A stretch of DNA of 64,000 nucleotides from Oxyruncus cristatus (Eukaryota; Chordata; Aves; Passeriformes; Cotingidae): NCBI GenBank assembly GCA_013399855.1, contig VXAY01004334.1:620001-684000 (forward strand), written 5' to 3'. Made by a program: the position numbers and the translations under genes. How positions within the stretch are numbered: position 1 is the first letter of the stretch; every line of letters starts with the position of its first letter. The notes below the pieces were generated by a model. That model saw only the letters and a list, made by a program, of their open reading frames with translations, had not been told where the DNA came from and made no database searches. Shown here in pieces: positions 50,395 through 63,647 of the stretch.

Positions 50395-52540
50395 AGAATC
50401 ATAGAATTGTTGAGATTGGAAGGGACCTTTGGGACCCCATGGTCAAAGCAGGTCACCAAGAACACGTTGCCCAGGTTTACGCCCAGTTGGGTTTTGAATA
50501 TCTGCGAGGATGCAGATGTATCTTGGGCAACTCATGCCATTGGTTGACCACCCTCACAGGAAAAAAAAGCCCCCACAACATTAAGTGGGCTATCTTGTGT
50601 TTAATTTGTGCCTGTTGCATCTTTTTCTTTCTTTGCCTTTCTTACTCTGCCCCCAACCAGGTATTTGTAAGCATAGAACAGATTTCTCTGAGCCTTCTCT
50701 TCTCAAGGCCTCCATCTCTCATAGCCTCTCCTCATACAAAAGGTTCTCCAGTCCCTTAATTACGTCCATGGTCTTTTGCTGGCCTTGCTCCACTAAGTCT
50801 CTCTCTTTTACTGGGTAGCCCAGAATTGGGCCCAGTGTTCAGGATGGCTTACCAGTGCTGAGTAGAGTGGAAGGATCACTTCCTTCAATATGCTGATGAT
50901 ACTCTTCCTAATGCAACCCTGATAGCTGTGCACCTTCTTTGCTGTGAGGGCACGTTGCTGGCTCATGGCCAGCTTGTTGTCCCTCAGGTCCTTTTCTGCC
51001 AACATGCATGGGATTATTCCTGTCAAGTGCAGGAATTTGCATTTCCTTTTGTTGAATTTCATGAGGTTACTTTTGGCCCATTTCTCAGCCTGTCAAGGTC
51101 TCTTTGAATACCAACGCAACCCTCTGATGTATCGAATACTCTTAGTTTTGCACTATCTGTGCACTGTGTCTCACCTTGCAAGTTATTGATGAATTTCCAC
51201 TGACATTTTTGTGTTTCATCAGTTTGTCAGGGAGAAGACAATGGGAGGCTCTGAGAGAAACATTATTAAAGTCAAGATAAGCAATGTTCAGTGTTCTCTC
51301 CTTGTCCACTGGGTCAGCCTTTGGTCAGCCTTCTTTTTATGAAAGGCTATCAGGTTGGTCAGGCACGATTTCCCCTGCATATATCCATGCTCACTGTGCC
51401 CAAACAAATTCTTATCCTACTTCCATTTGGTAATGGTGTTCAGGTTTAATTTCTCCATTCCTTTCCCAGGAGTCGAGGTGAGGCTGTGACTGACTTCCTT
51501 TGAAATAGAAATGATATTTATTCTCTTCCAGTCCTCAGAGTTTCCTCCCTCTACCCTGATCACTGTGACCTTTTTTGATCTTTCTGTGGTTGAGTGCTCT
51601 CACAATGACATCAGCCAGCCCTCAATACATGTGGGTGCATCTCATTATGGCTTGTGGATCATTGTGTGTCCATTTTGTTTAAATGCTTCCTAACATGATC
51701 CTCCTCCATTGAGAGGAAATCTGCCTTGCTTCAGGCTTTCCACTGGTCTTGGGGACCTGAGATTGCTGAGGGATGGTTTTATCACTAACGAGTGAGATGA
51801 GAAAGGCATTCAGTGTGTTGGCTTTTCTCATATCCTTTGTGAAGACTCCATCAACAATGGGCCACCATTTTCCATAGTCTTCCTTGTGATGCAGATAACA
51901 CCAGCAGAAACAGTTTCTTCTTCCTTTCAGGTTCATGTGAGGTATTTACCCATGTCTGTGATCCTTGTGAAGTTGTCATTCTCCAACTGCATGCACTTCT
52001 TAATTCTGCCTGTTCCCTATGCTGTATGCATTAGTGTACAGGCTCTTTGGGGAGCTGATTTCCTAGAAAAGGTAGAATAGCTTTACCCATAATTCTGCCT
52101 GGTAGGCATTTCTCTATGTACATGCACACAGTTGTGGTGGGACCCTGGTTTTTTGCTTACAGATTTCCAGATACTCTTTGCTTGCCAACCTGGTCCTTTA
52201 CTTCCTCTTTTGGTTGCTGGTCATCCTCTCCTAACCCTGTTATTCCCAGTTTGAAATTCTCATTAGTGGATTTGCCATACTGTTGGCAATAAACATTTTT
52301 CCCCACTTCTGTGGACAACATTTCTGCTAAACAATCCTCTGTCCTCACTGAACATCCCATGATCGTGTGAAATCCAAAACCCCGTTGCCCACACCAGCTG
52401 CACAATCAATTGTTGACATGTGGGATCTGTCAACTCCTTCTACAGCCTTCTGCCTTTCTGAAAGCATTGAGGAGAAGACTGCCTGAGCTCTCCATGCTCT
52501 TGACACCTGTGCCCCCACACCCCCTAACATTCCCCCCCCC
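50395..52540 (-). mobile_element. Long CR1 LINE copy, about 2.1 kb, internally deleted
   Basis: This is the longest CR1 in the window. From its 3-prime end (cagaatcatagaattgttg) it runs through the RT C-terminus near 50808-51062 and central RT antisense blocks (gaaaggctatcaggttggtc near 51340, ttcctttcccaggagtcgag near 51457). It reaches the RT N-terminus at 51679-51936 and a stub of the endonuclease start near 51940-52050, where the antisense of a tgtacactaatgc block is visible. Most of the endonuclease is missing. The section 52140-52540 probably belongs to the region before ORF2, which I could not match firmly. Confidence 0.85.
50808..51936 (-). pseudogene. CR1 ORF2 reverse transcriptase remnant
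   Basis: Two stretches are recognisable on the minus strand. At 51679-51936, DGVFTKDMRKANTLNAFLIS and then SQVPKTSGKPEA match the linker and first RT block of CR1 ORF2. At 50808-51062, MKFNKRKCKFLHL, LAEKDLRDNKLAMSQQ and EVILPLYSALV match the RT C-terminal domain. The centre is still collinear at the nucleotide level but broken by stops and frameshifts. The copy is old and non-functional. Confidence 0.8.
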
Positions 52541-55500
52541 AATACATGAACAGCAATGTACTAAATTTTAAGTGTTTTATCTATTGTGCTCTTTCGTGAG
52601 CGAATTTATGTAAAAACATTGCTGGAGAACTAATTATATGTTTTGGCTTTTTTGTTTTATTTAGCTTTATTTATTCTTTAATGTTATTCTGCCAATGCTG
52701 TGTGGGTTGGCTGGCTGCTCAAAGGCTTTTTCCACTAGTGTAGCTGATAGAGGGAAAATCATGTATGGTTTTCCTGTGTTCAGGAAAATTAAGGATTAAT
52801 CTCAAATCAATCTGAAAGTCTACAGAATGTTTAATGGATGTCAGTATCTGGTGAAGAATTTGATAAAAATTATTTAAGTCCACCTTTCAATTTCAGAATT
52901 TTTATTGTAGGGTGTATCATCTGGAAGACACCAGCATAAAAAGTTTCCCCAAATCTTGCTTCATAGCATGTTTTAAGACAATGAAATAGATGCTATTTTA
53001 ACGTTATAACTGGTTTCACATGTGTCTTGTTTCTGTTTGTTCTAGGAAATGAACCCAGGAAGTAATGTGAAGGGTCATGTGAAGCTCTGTCATAGCAGAA
53101 ATTTTCTAAAAGATTGCTTTACCTGTAAGTTCTTCTTTTCTGTTGTTAAACGCTAAATTATATTGTACAGTGAGAAAAAAAAGAGTTTATTTTGGCATTT
53201 ATTTTGACTTGGACTTGCAGCTTGATTGTGAAGAAAATCTTGCCAAGTGCATTAACACCTACTATTATTAACTTTATATTTTAGGGAAGAGCAAACAAAC
53301 ATTTTTCCTCTTTTATTGAGGTTTTGAATCTCATGAGCGAGATTTTTATGCTGAGTTGTTATAGGTTATATATCCACTGTGATGCATGCTAAACTGCAAG
53401 AGCTTCTTTTTCAGAAATTCTTTTAAAAGCAAATGAAAGTTGAAAATCATCCGAACTCTCATGAGAGTGGGAAACTTTACCACTAAAAGTTCTTTAGCAG
53501 AGATTGCGTGTGCAGATGCCTGTTGTGACTCAGACATCTTTGGGATTCAGAGTTATGAAATTATATGATAGTGCCCTTTACAGTTGTGTCACTTGTGGCA
53601 AAGAATTTTCTTCAAGCTACAGTGAACTCGTTTAATTTTACATACATCTCACAATAAACTCCACTTAGGAATTTAAAGTGTTATTTTCATCTCAACTCCA
53701 ATTGTCTACATCAAAATATTTAAGTAAGTGAGAGAAATGAACTTGCCTTCCTAGCAATATTGCAAGAAAAAGTATTAAAAGATCCATTTTACATAAAAAA
53801 CCAAAAACATTAGTCTTGATTTTGACAGATACATATAGGTGGGGGTAGAACTGAGAACAGAAGTTCTTACTCCCCATCAAGAGGTATATTTTGAAAATAT
53901 ATTGATAAACCTAAAAAGCGTATCATGAAGGAGATAGGGAGTTTGCAAGCTGGAATTTAGGCAGTATATTTTCTCCCTTTTGTATGTATTTGTCATGGTT
54001 TGACTAAACAGCAACTATATATCAAGATCTTGAAAACTTTAAGGTGGAAGGTACTAATGAAAAAGGTTTTAAAATTGATAATAGCAGTTTAATCCTTTAA
54101 AAATCAAATAATTTCAGAATTTTTCCTTATTTAGTACTCTGTTTCAAAGTAGCAGCAAAGTCTATACATGGTCAGCACAAGTAATTTAGTTTGACATAAA
54201 AACTGCAACAAAATAAAAACTTGGAAATGCTAGTCTTCCACAATTCAAGTTCTTTATGAAGTTTCAGAAAATGTCCTGATAATTATTTCTAATTTTCTTC
54301 AAAAAGTACTTCTTTGTCTCAGTATTTCTTTACTACTCTGAGGTAACTTGAGAGAATCATAAATTAGGTACAACTACAAGAAAATCTGTTAGAAATCAGT
54401 CTTAATTCTGCACTTTGAGTTGTAAAGTAAAAACTGAACATTGTTGTCTTTCTTGTATTAATATTCACATGCGGTGCAACTTCAGCAATTGCCCTCTGTT
54501 GTCTTAAATGTATTAAAATGACTCTGATGATGAGCATTTCCTTTGGTTTTATTAAAGAATCTGGAGAGGCTATTTTAGGATAATTTAAGGAGACTTTTAC
54601 AATTAGTCAAGAGAGACGAAAAACTACTGCTCTTAATAACTGGATTTGTCAGATTTTCAGTATTATTTAGCACTAGTCAGACAAGTGGATTTCCAGCATG
54701 ATAATAGTAGCCTTAAAAAACCCCTACACAAACTGATAAGACCTAAGATTGAGTTAGAATTGGCTAATGTACTCCAATTTTGTCTTCTCTTTCAAGTAAT
54801 TGCTCTGTTCATGTCTTTATGTCTCCCTGAGAAGTCCAATATTTTATTTGTGTGTACCTGTATATACAGAAGTGTGTGTCTGCAGGTGTGTATCAATTAG
54901 AGATTTATATTCACTGAAGATAAGTCAACATTTGGGACAAAAGAACAGAAGTGACTTGGAAAATTCTTAGGTGATAACATGGAGAAAAGTCTTTGACAGG
55001 ATGCAAACGTGTCCAATAAAGTACATTTGCAACCTGCCAGACAACAAATGCATTATTTGGAGTCCTGCAAATATGCTGATTTCTGTCTGATTTTAATACT
55101 GTGACTGCATTTGAGGACAAAATAGCAGAAAAATCTTTTTTATTTTCTGATTTAAAATGTTTGCAACATTGTCTATTACTGTATAGTTATGGGCAGTTTT
55201 GAAGCCTAGTTAAAGAGCTGGCAATATGTAAACCTACATCCTACTGAAGACTGCAATTGATTTTATAATTCACATAGTCAGTCATTATATTCTGTAAACA
55301 GAAAAGTCAACATAGAGAGGGAAAAGGATGATATTATTACTACTACTATTATTTTTTGGGCACAAGTTGCTACAAGAGAAAGAAATCTAACATTTTTAAC
55401 CATCAGATAGTTCCAACTTATTTTTCTCAAGTATTTTTCTTAGAAATAATTCCATACTCTTAATTGTTTTATAACAGAAATGCTTTTAATCAATATATTT

Positions 55501-55702
55501 ATTGTACCTGGTAGTATTCCAAATAAATTAATCAGAGTTGTAAAACTGGCTGTCATGACTTACAGACATGTAACTATATAACTCATTGAGATTTGTAGAT
55601 CATGGTCGCAATTACTTAATTATGATCAGTTTTGTAATTATTATATTTTTCTCCCAAAAGGAATTTGCATGTTTTATTTCTGTTAATGTTAGCTGGTGAA
55701 CA
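52541..55702. other. AT-rich non-repetitive DNA, no gene seen
   Basis: No recognised repeat family or coding sequence was found in this interval. Confidence 0.5.
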
Positions 55703-55895
55703 AATCATAGCATCATAGAATAGTTTGGGTGGGAAGGGACCTTAAAGATCATCTAGTTCCAACTCCCCTGCCATGGACAGGGACACCTTCCACTGGATTA
55801 AGATTATCAAAGCCTCATCATTCCCCCTTATCCTATCATGAACCACTTGTGTAAAAACTCACACTCCCTCTCTTTTATAAGCTCCCTTTAAGGGC
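55703..55895 (-). mobile_element. CR1 LINE 3-prime end with a small internal deletion
   Basis: It opens with aatcatagcatcatagaata and then ggtgggaagggaccttaaag, catctagttccaactcccct and ccatggacagggacaccttc, a typical antisense CR1 3-prime end. At about 55821 the sequence jumps to attcccccttatcctatcat and cttttataagctccctt. In intact copies this block lies roughly 160 bases further on. This is a different CR1 subfamily from the copies near 50 kb. Confidence 0.9.
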
Positions 55896-56238
55896 ACAAG
55901 TAAGAAAACAGAAACACTTTTTCTACTCCCCTCTCCCCCCCGCTCCAGCTAGATTGTTCTATGTTAAGCTAGTCACTATCAAAATAATATTTCTGTCCTG
56001 TGCTTATGAAAGATCAAACCTTAGGTATCTTAGTATGTTCTGTGTAAAATAGGTAGTAGCACAAAGCCTACTTCCATATTTTTTTAGAAGAATCAGAATT
56101 TCAAAATATGATAGCCTTTCACTGTGACAGCAATTTAAGAGTACAATCATTATGTTTACACATTATTCTTCTTTATGAAAGGCATGTTTGTTGATTAGTT
56201 CACCTTTTTCTCTGAATACTTCCCTTGCTGGATCTCAG

Positions 56239-56469
56239 GAGAAGTTAGCTTTTTCTCCTATTCTTCTCATGCCCTCTGAAAAAAAAGATTTGAAAACTTC
56301 TCTTGATTCCACTGACAATACAGGGTTGGGTCAATTGTTTGGAGATCCAGATGAGAGTCTAGTGCAAGTAGGGAAGAAGGTGAAATTAACCCTGTTAAAA
56401 ACAAAAAACACACTACCAAAACCAGGAGTAAGAATTGAAGTGATATCTATAGAAACTGGTAAAGAATAG
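56239..56469 (+). CDS. Exon-like open frame ending in a stop, unrecognised
   Basis: The plus strand is open from 56179 to a TAG at 56467-56469 with no ATG start. A pyrimidine-rich stretch ending cttgctggatctcag places a plausible splice acceptor at 56237-56238. The following 76 codons then read as a charged, ordered peptide (EKLAFSPILLMPSEKKDL, GQLFGDPDESLVQVGKKVKL, LPKPGVRIEVISIE). It could be a terminal coding exon, a fragment of an old gene, or chance. No poly-A signal or partner exon was identified, and I do not recognise the peptide. A-rich codons (aaa, aca, cca) are used heavily near the end. Confidence 0.25.
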   Translation, partial: EKLAFSPILLMPSEKKDLKTSLDSTDNTGLGQLFGDPDESLVQVGKKVKLTLLKTKNTLPKPGVRIEVISIETGKE

Positions 56470-57426
56470 CAAAGATTTTTTGTTGTAGAAAATTCCAAGA
56501 CCCTAAGAGCACATTAATTTCCAAGGAGTGTCTTGCACAACTCTAATTAAGGTTTCAGTCATCTCTGAGGATTGAACCTTCCACTGGTCTCCCCACACTT
56601 GCCTTTTGTTTTTCTGAACTAAACTTAGACTTGAACTTTTATATCATGTGTTACCTGGCGTAAGTTTTCATGTCAGCTTCAGTGAATATATTCAGGGGGA
56701 TACAAGTTTTAATTGTAGCATTTTTGCATACTCTAAGCATCTTCCTGATCATAAGCTTGTACAATGCTAACTTGCAGAGTAAGGAGAATAGAATTATTGG
56801 AAAGGTCTTTCATCTTTTGCTTTATTATTTATTAAGTAGATTTTTTTTTTTAATAAGGTGTCTGTTGAGGAATATAAATAGATCTATCTGAAGTGATGAC
56901 ACTACGAAATACAAAAGCTGTCCCAGTTGTTGCTTGATAATTTGTTTTGCTGAGGTATAATTTCATGCTTTGTTAAAATCAGACAGATATTAACTATGAC
57001 TTGCTGAAGGTGAAATAAGGGGACAGGCTCTGAAAATTCTATGTTTTTAAAAATATGTTACCTAATATTCACTGAAACTACTGTCAGGAAAAAATGTCCT
57101 GTAAGTTAAATACGTTGACATAGTAAAGAGCACTGATGAAACTAAAATGAAATATTTTTTTCTTTACGGACAGTATTCAGTCACTGTTTTCTTTAGGCAT
57201 AAACTTCCTAAATCTCAGGTACTGTCAGAATGCAAGTGTAGACATCAAAATGGTGCTAGTGAACATGTGCACAGCATTCATAAGCCACCAGCCTTGGCTT
57301 TATTAGCTGCTGAACATAAGGAAAACTGGAGAATTTTGTGAGCTGCCTTAGAAATTAAGAGGTTGATGGCTTCTCAGGGAATAAGCAGTGCCAAATTTGA
57401 AAAAGTGCCATTGGGAGAAAAAAAGG

Positions 57427-57449
57427 CACACACACACACAAAAAAAAAA
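57427..57449. repeat. Short CA repeat followed by an A run
   Basis: Seven CA units (57427-57440) run directly into nine A residues. It is simple sequence only. Confidence 0.85.
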
Positions 57450-60400
57450 TACTGCAAAGAGTTCTCAGGAACTAAAGATAAGGTACTCAGTTTTGATGAA
57501 TAAAAAAAAAATGTTGAGGTCCAGTTGGAGAAAAGGGAGGGAATGATACAAGCAGTGAGTACTTCTGACTAATAGTTGTTATTTTGTATTTTTGATTAGT
57601 CTAATGTTTTTCAAATTTAGCAGAAGACAACTTCTTAGTTTATTTTCACTGTTATGAAAATATACATTATTCTATCTATATTTTTTATAATTAATAACTT
57701 TCTGGTTAATTATGTGCTGGTTTACAGAATGTATGGGTAGGAATTATAAATCCCTCATTTAGCATGGTGTGGTTATAGTATATGCTTCCAAGTTATGCAG
57801 CGAGATTTGGCTTCACAACTTCTCTCAAGACTGAGTTTGCATCTGTCCCTCTTGAGGTGACTATCTTGACCATGCTGTAGCAGTAGCTTGGAAGGGAAGG
57901 AATGAATACCATTATGTAGCCTGTCATTTTTACTTCACCTGTTTATTACATTCATTAGCTATTACTCCACAATTAATCCATAGACAGAAAACGTTATCTG
58001 AGATTAAGAGCCACTGAAAATTGTTTTTGCTCAGTCTGTCTGCAAACAGATTAAAGCATTTTAGAGCAAGAGTCATAATGATGTTAAAAAAAGTGCAAAG
58101 TGAATTCCCTACAGATTTCATTCACACCACTTAACAGGAACGGCGATTTCAGGTGAGATATGGTATTGTGCTGTATGTCTACATCTCACACTACCTGCGT
58201 TTCGGCAAAAAACTTTGTTTCAGCTTCCCAACAGATGAAAAGTTCAACTCCACTGTCAATAATTTGTGCAGTGTGGAGGTATTGTATTGTCATAGCAATG
58301 CAAGGGATGCAGCAGGACCTCCAGAATGCCCACACAAGGACACTCATCTCTGAGAAGTTTGTTTGGACCCAGTGACAGCAGAACACTCCTGAGAAACCCC
58401 ATATTGGTAGAGAAGCGACTTACATTTTTTTTCCTTCATGTTGCCTAGGAGTTGTGTCACTGAGCATTGCGTCTCCCTCTTCTAAAGGCAGGTTTAAGGT
58501 GACTGTCTTGGGAGATGTCATTCTGCAGGATTATTCTTGCCACAGACTACTGATACTGTCTGAGAGACTGTAATGATTGTTGCCTTCTAGTGCCATCCAC
58601 AAAGCTAGAGAGGATACCTACTAATGTAATGAACCAAAGACAGCACTGTTCTTGTGGGCTCATTCATGTGAGGATGGTCTAACGATTCTCCATTTCCACT
58701 GCCACCTCAGTAGTTTCCTGGAAAAAAAAAAAGTGTAAACTCTTGGCTCTAAACTTGAATGGGAGAGGCCAATTCATACTTCCATAATTATATTGATTGC
58801 GGTAGTCTATTTCAGGTAAACCCACACTGCATGAATCATAAGAAATTGCTAGTTAGAAAACAGTTAAAATGTCAAGAGGTGCTTTTGCTCCTCAAGTAAC
58901 TAGTTTAGCATTAATGTCAGGTCTGTGTGGTTAGAAGTTTGGGGTTGTTTTTGTTGCCCTTTTTTTTCAACTATGCAGTAATCTCTGATAGGTTACTTGT
59001 ATTTTTAGATTTTGTATGACTTGTACTCGGGCTTCAAGATATCCTTTTAATATAACTCTTGCTTTGTAAATAGGTTTGAAGTGACTGGGACTATAAGTAG
59101 AAGGTTTATTTAAACAGAAAACAACCTAAAGAGTGACATAAGATATTACTGACAAACTGAAAGGAGGGCAGAAGGAATACTGATGTCCTTCCTGTGTATG
59201 TTTCTACTCTTGTGATTAATCAGTGAAAGGAGTCAATAATCTAAAAGAAATAAACAAGCAAAACTTGTCTGTGCTGCTATCTGCAGCTTTCTCTTGACAG
59301 GAGCTAGGACATATCAGCAGCTTGTGGTTTTCTTTGCTTAACTGACCCAGCAGTGTACATAGTCTATATCATACAGAGGTGTGTAGAGGATCTTGAGAAA
59401 ACAAGATTTTGTGCACTATTGCCACCTCCCATTACTAGCATTGCAGAGCTGTTGCTGCAACCTTTGGACTTTCCAGGTTCAATTATCTTGTTATTGGTGG
59501 TAAAATTGGAAAAATACTGCTGATAGGTGATATTTGTGTGTTTAAATAGTTAAAATACATAGTTATAACTGTAGTTTGTAGCTAGAATTTCTAACAGGAA
59601 CACCTTGCAATGTGCCTTGGTTGTACTTTGGCTGGGGACGTGGCTAGACTAGAGCTGTGTGTGTGTTTCCTGCCTGCATGTGAGGGATCCCTGCTGAGGG
59701 AACCCTGTGCATAGGTCAGAGAGGTATAATGGGTATTAATCTTGTATTAATTTGGAAGGTTCTGTTCCTGGAATGTTTCACAGCAATCACTCAAGAATTC
59801 CTGCTAAAGCAAAAACTTCTTTAATACTCTTTCATGTAAAATGCCATGAGGGTTAATTCCTGAGGCTACATTAGCACTGACAACACTGGCTGCTGTTAAT
59901 TTCGGAATACAAAATTTGTGCCAGCATCTGGCTTAACAGAGGAGAGAATCTGGAGTGTAGACTGCACACACTTTAAGTGGCTAGGGTTAGATGGTGTGTA
60001 TACACTCTTTCGCCAGTGTATGTCAGTCAAATAAAGAGGATTGCGACACCTTCCATTTTGAAGTGAACTTGGCTTTCAAATTTAAATGATCTGTTTAAGA
60101 GGTGGCAGTAGTGTGCGTCTTAAAGAAGTAGGGTATATCATCTATAATGACTCAGTTTGTCTCATTTGACATTAGAGGGCAGGAAGACCCTGGAATGATC
60201 CTTACAGCTTTAGTTTCCTAGGTGCTCTCATGATGAGTCTCTCATGGTTTCAGCAGGTCTGATAGCCTGGCTTGCATGTACTCAAACATGAACATCCCTG
60301 AGAAGGGAGTGCAGCTGAGGCTGCTCCTGACATGGAGAAAGAGCAGAGCCATGACACTTAAAGGTTAGAGCTTAGGGGTCCTGGGGAGTGTCTCTGCCCT

Positions 60401-60665
60401 CACGTATCCTGACTTGGCAGTGGGAGTATGTGTGTGTTGTACCAGAACTGCCTTTGTGTAAGATGCTACAGTGAAGACATTTCCTGAGAGCTGACAAAAT
60501 GTAACTGCATTGGTCACAAAGAGAAATTGAAAGCAAAATGACAGCAGTTCTTTTCTGACCATAGAGATTTTTGTTTTGGAAGAGATTGTGCGTATTTTAT
60601 GTTAGATAATGTTTTTTTCTTCCTAAGCAAATCACACTATATTTAAATGGAGCTAAATATACAAG

Positions 60666-60677
60666 GTATATATATAT
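60666..60677. repeat. Short TA repeat
   Basis: This is a short alternating TA run flanked by acaagg and gttctg. Simple sequence only. Confidence 0.6.
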
Positions 60678-63629
60678 GTTCTGTGTAAGCAGATTTATAA
60701 TGAGACAGAAAAGGAAACCGTTAGTGTTTTTTTTTCCTGGAAGATTTTTCTAATTTGCAATGTTTTTAATAGTCATAAATCAATTTTCAAAGATGTCACC
60801 ATGAATAAGGATTTTGTTATATGTGACAAATGCATTTAAGTACAGTTATACTGCTACTGCTGTTATTATTAGGTGGAATGATGCCATGTTGAACACTTTG
60901 AAGCAGGCAGATGTAAACTCATCTGGAGAGATGTATTCATAACCAGTAACAATTAAAAATACCATATTAGCTTTTACAAGTCTTATCTGAAACCTAAATT
61001 TGGATTTTGTTAAGGTATCCTAGAAACAATTCTTTCAACAAAATGTCTAATTGTCTTCTGATTCTTAATGTTACTATGACTCTAACTGCAACCTGTAACT
61101 GAATTATTTACTCTAATTTCATGCTTTACAAAAATTCTAGCCTTTTAAAATTTAGGAAATGTTTTCCTTACAATTTCATTTAATAGGCCCTTGTTTTCTG
61201 TCCTAACAAAATTCTTCGTCTACTGTTTCTGTGTATCTTTCGTTACTTTATTCACTTTTGTTCTTCATCGTTCCTCTCCTCCAATTTAATAGTCTGTCCT
61301 TCTCATCAAGTCTTTCTGCAGGTGGAAGTTTTGTGGATTTTGTACGGTTGAAGTCACCCTAATGGGATGGGAATGTCACAGTGAATGTTTATGACCTTGT
61401 GGCCCTTGTTTCTGTGAAACTGGCAACACATTCCTCAAAAAAAAAAACAAAACAGAGAAAGCAAGTACAGTAACAGTTTTGGGGAGTTTTTTTCCTACTT
61501 TTTTCTTTTTATGTTGGTTATACAAAGCTTTGATTTGATCCTATTAGGCTGTACCTATGATGTGCTTACTTTATGTTAAATAAGTCATAGCAATAGTCTC
61601 TGTTGTTTGTTGCAATAAAAGTACCCAATACCCATGCTTAGTTGTTTTCACATTTGTGATCCATGACTGGAAGAAAAGATGGTATTTGCAGACATAAGTT
61701 GAGCACTGTTATTATTGCAAGAAGTGTGAGATGAGAAGGATTGCAAGGATTCTTTGAAATCATTGAAATTTTATCCTTTTGTCATTTTTAACAAGTGTTC
61801 CTATTTTAAAAAAACCCTGGGTTTCTAATTTGCTAGATGTGACATGCATATTACGAAATATTCTTTTCCTGCAGGAGTGCCTACCATCTAAATACAGAGA
61901 AAGCACATGGGTGGAAAATAAAGCTTTACAGAGGTAGCTTTTTCTGTAAGCATAGCTTACTTGCTCCATCATTTATGCCTTATGTTCTGGCGGAAAGAAA
62001 GTTTCTTAGACTTTAAGTTTCTTACAAGGAAAGTTGTAATTATGTGCTTGTTCACTAAAAAAAATGATTATTGGTTAAATGAAGAAATTGCACCCGTAAC
62101 TGAACAGACAGCACATGAAGGCAGATGTTCATGCTTGCGTCATACTCATAGTCATACACTGCCTTGAGTAAACTGGGCTATGCAATTTAAAGAAGGGCAC
62201 CTCTCAGCTTTTTGTTACTCATGTACTACCAGGGAATCATGCTCAGGCAACAGTGGGGAATTTCAATGCTTTTCTAAAGCAAACAGTTCCAAAAATTGCC
62301 ACAGTAGGGCACTTGATCTAAAAACAGATTTGTACCTGCTATTAATTGGATCCGGGGCGGACTTCACAGCACGCCAGCAGAAAGGGAAAATTTTTTCATT
62401 GCGTCACTAGTGTAATGAAACTCTCGACCCAGTGCCACTAATAGCTGTGGCTTTTTTAAGATAGTAGGACAGCAACAACTCAGGGCTGTGAACAGTGTTT
62501 CATTCTTAGCTGAGTAATAGGAGAGAGCAAAGCTGCTTCATTCATTGCTTAGGGTCTCACAGACACCATCCTTTAAGTCTTTCTGGCAAATGCATGTTAC
62601 AGTATTGTTATTATAGGTCTTATTCTGTCTCATGTCACTTCAGTTTTCCTTACTGTTAGCGAGGGAAAATCATCTAGCAAAGGGTCATTTTTTAACTACA
62701 TTTTCTATCTGAAATGAGAATTTCAGTGAGATAAGAGAGCTCTGGGTTTTCAGTTAAGTTTGTTCAAGTTTACTACTTAGGCTGGAAAAAGCCAGTGGGA
62801 TGAGACTGAGGTGATAAAATGCCTTTTCAGGCAGCTGAGGAATACTGGAGGGAGTGAGCAAGAACTGACTAGGAGGAAGTTCTACTATCTATTTATGAGA
62901 TATAATGTTATTTTAAGGTAAATGATTCTTAAAATACAAATATCTACAAAGTGTTTATCAATGGATCATATTAGAAAAAAGCGGTAATTAGAACAAGATG
63001 TGCCTCAGTAGTTTTTGTGAATATTTAAAGGTGCAGGCTTTGTTCAAGGTGCTTTGAGACTCATCTTTCTGGGAAATGTGGAAATGTTATCTATGCATTC
63101 TGTCCTAAAGAAATTTCACAATACTTCTTGAAATAATGTGTGCCTGAAATGGAAATTTTGCTAAATTCAGAAAATATTCTGTTTCAACTTCAAAAATATT
63201 TTGTATTTTTAGATTTCTCCTATTTTGACCTGAACTGGTTCACTAGTGTCATAAAACACGTTTGATATCTAATGTGTCTTTTTTATGCAAAGACCAAAAT
63301 TTCACTAATTCTCTTTGAAGAAAATAAAGGACAAATCAAGAATATCTTTCGAAGATATTCAGTGTAGATTAAATCCATCAGTAAGTGAAAAGGATACAGT
63401 TTTCAAATATGATCATGGTGGATTTTTCAACGAATTTGGTGCCAAATTACCTTGGAAATTTAGCAGGCACAAGGCCTTTAATTTACTTAGACTCTTCAGA
63501 AAATTCAAAGCCTAATCCCAGGTTAAGGCACTAAGTAAGCACCACTCAAAGGAGAGGATCTTTAGGTGCAGAATTTAGAAATACTCTTAGGAAAAGGCTG
63601 ATTATATTGGTTTTGAGGTATTTTTGTTC

Positions 63630-63647
63630 TTTTTTTTTTTTTTTTTT
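63630..63647. repeat. Poly-T tract
   Basis: Eighteen consecutive T residues are followed by ccac. No LINE or SINE sequence adjoins it on either side. Confidence 0.85.

Noticed and set aside
50305..50818. Plus-strand open frames of 77-122 codons
   Set aside because: They are antisense to the CR1 at 50395-52540 and include no recognisable domain.
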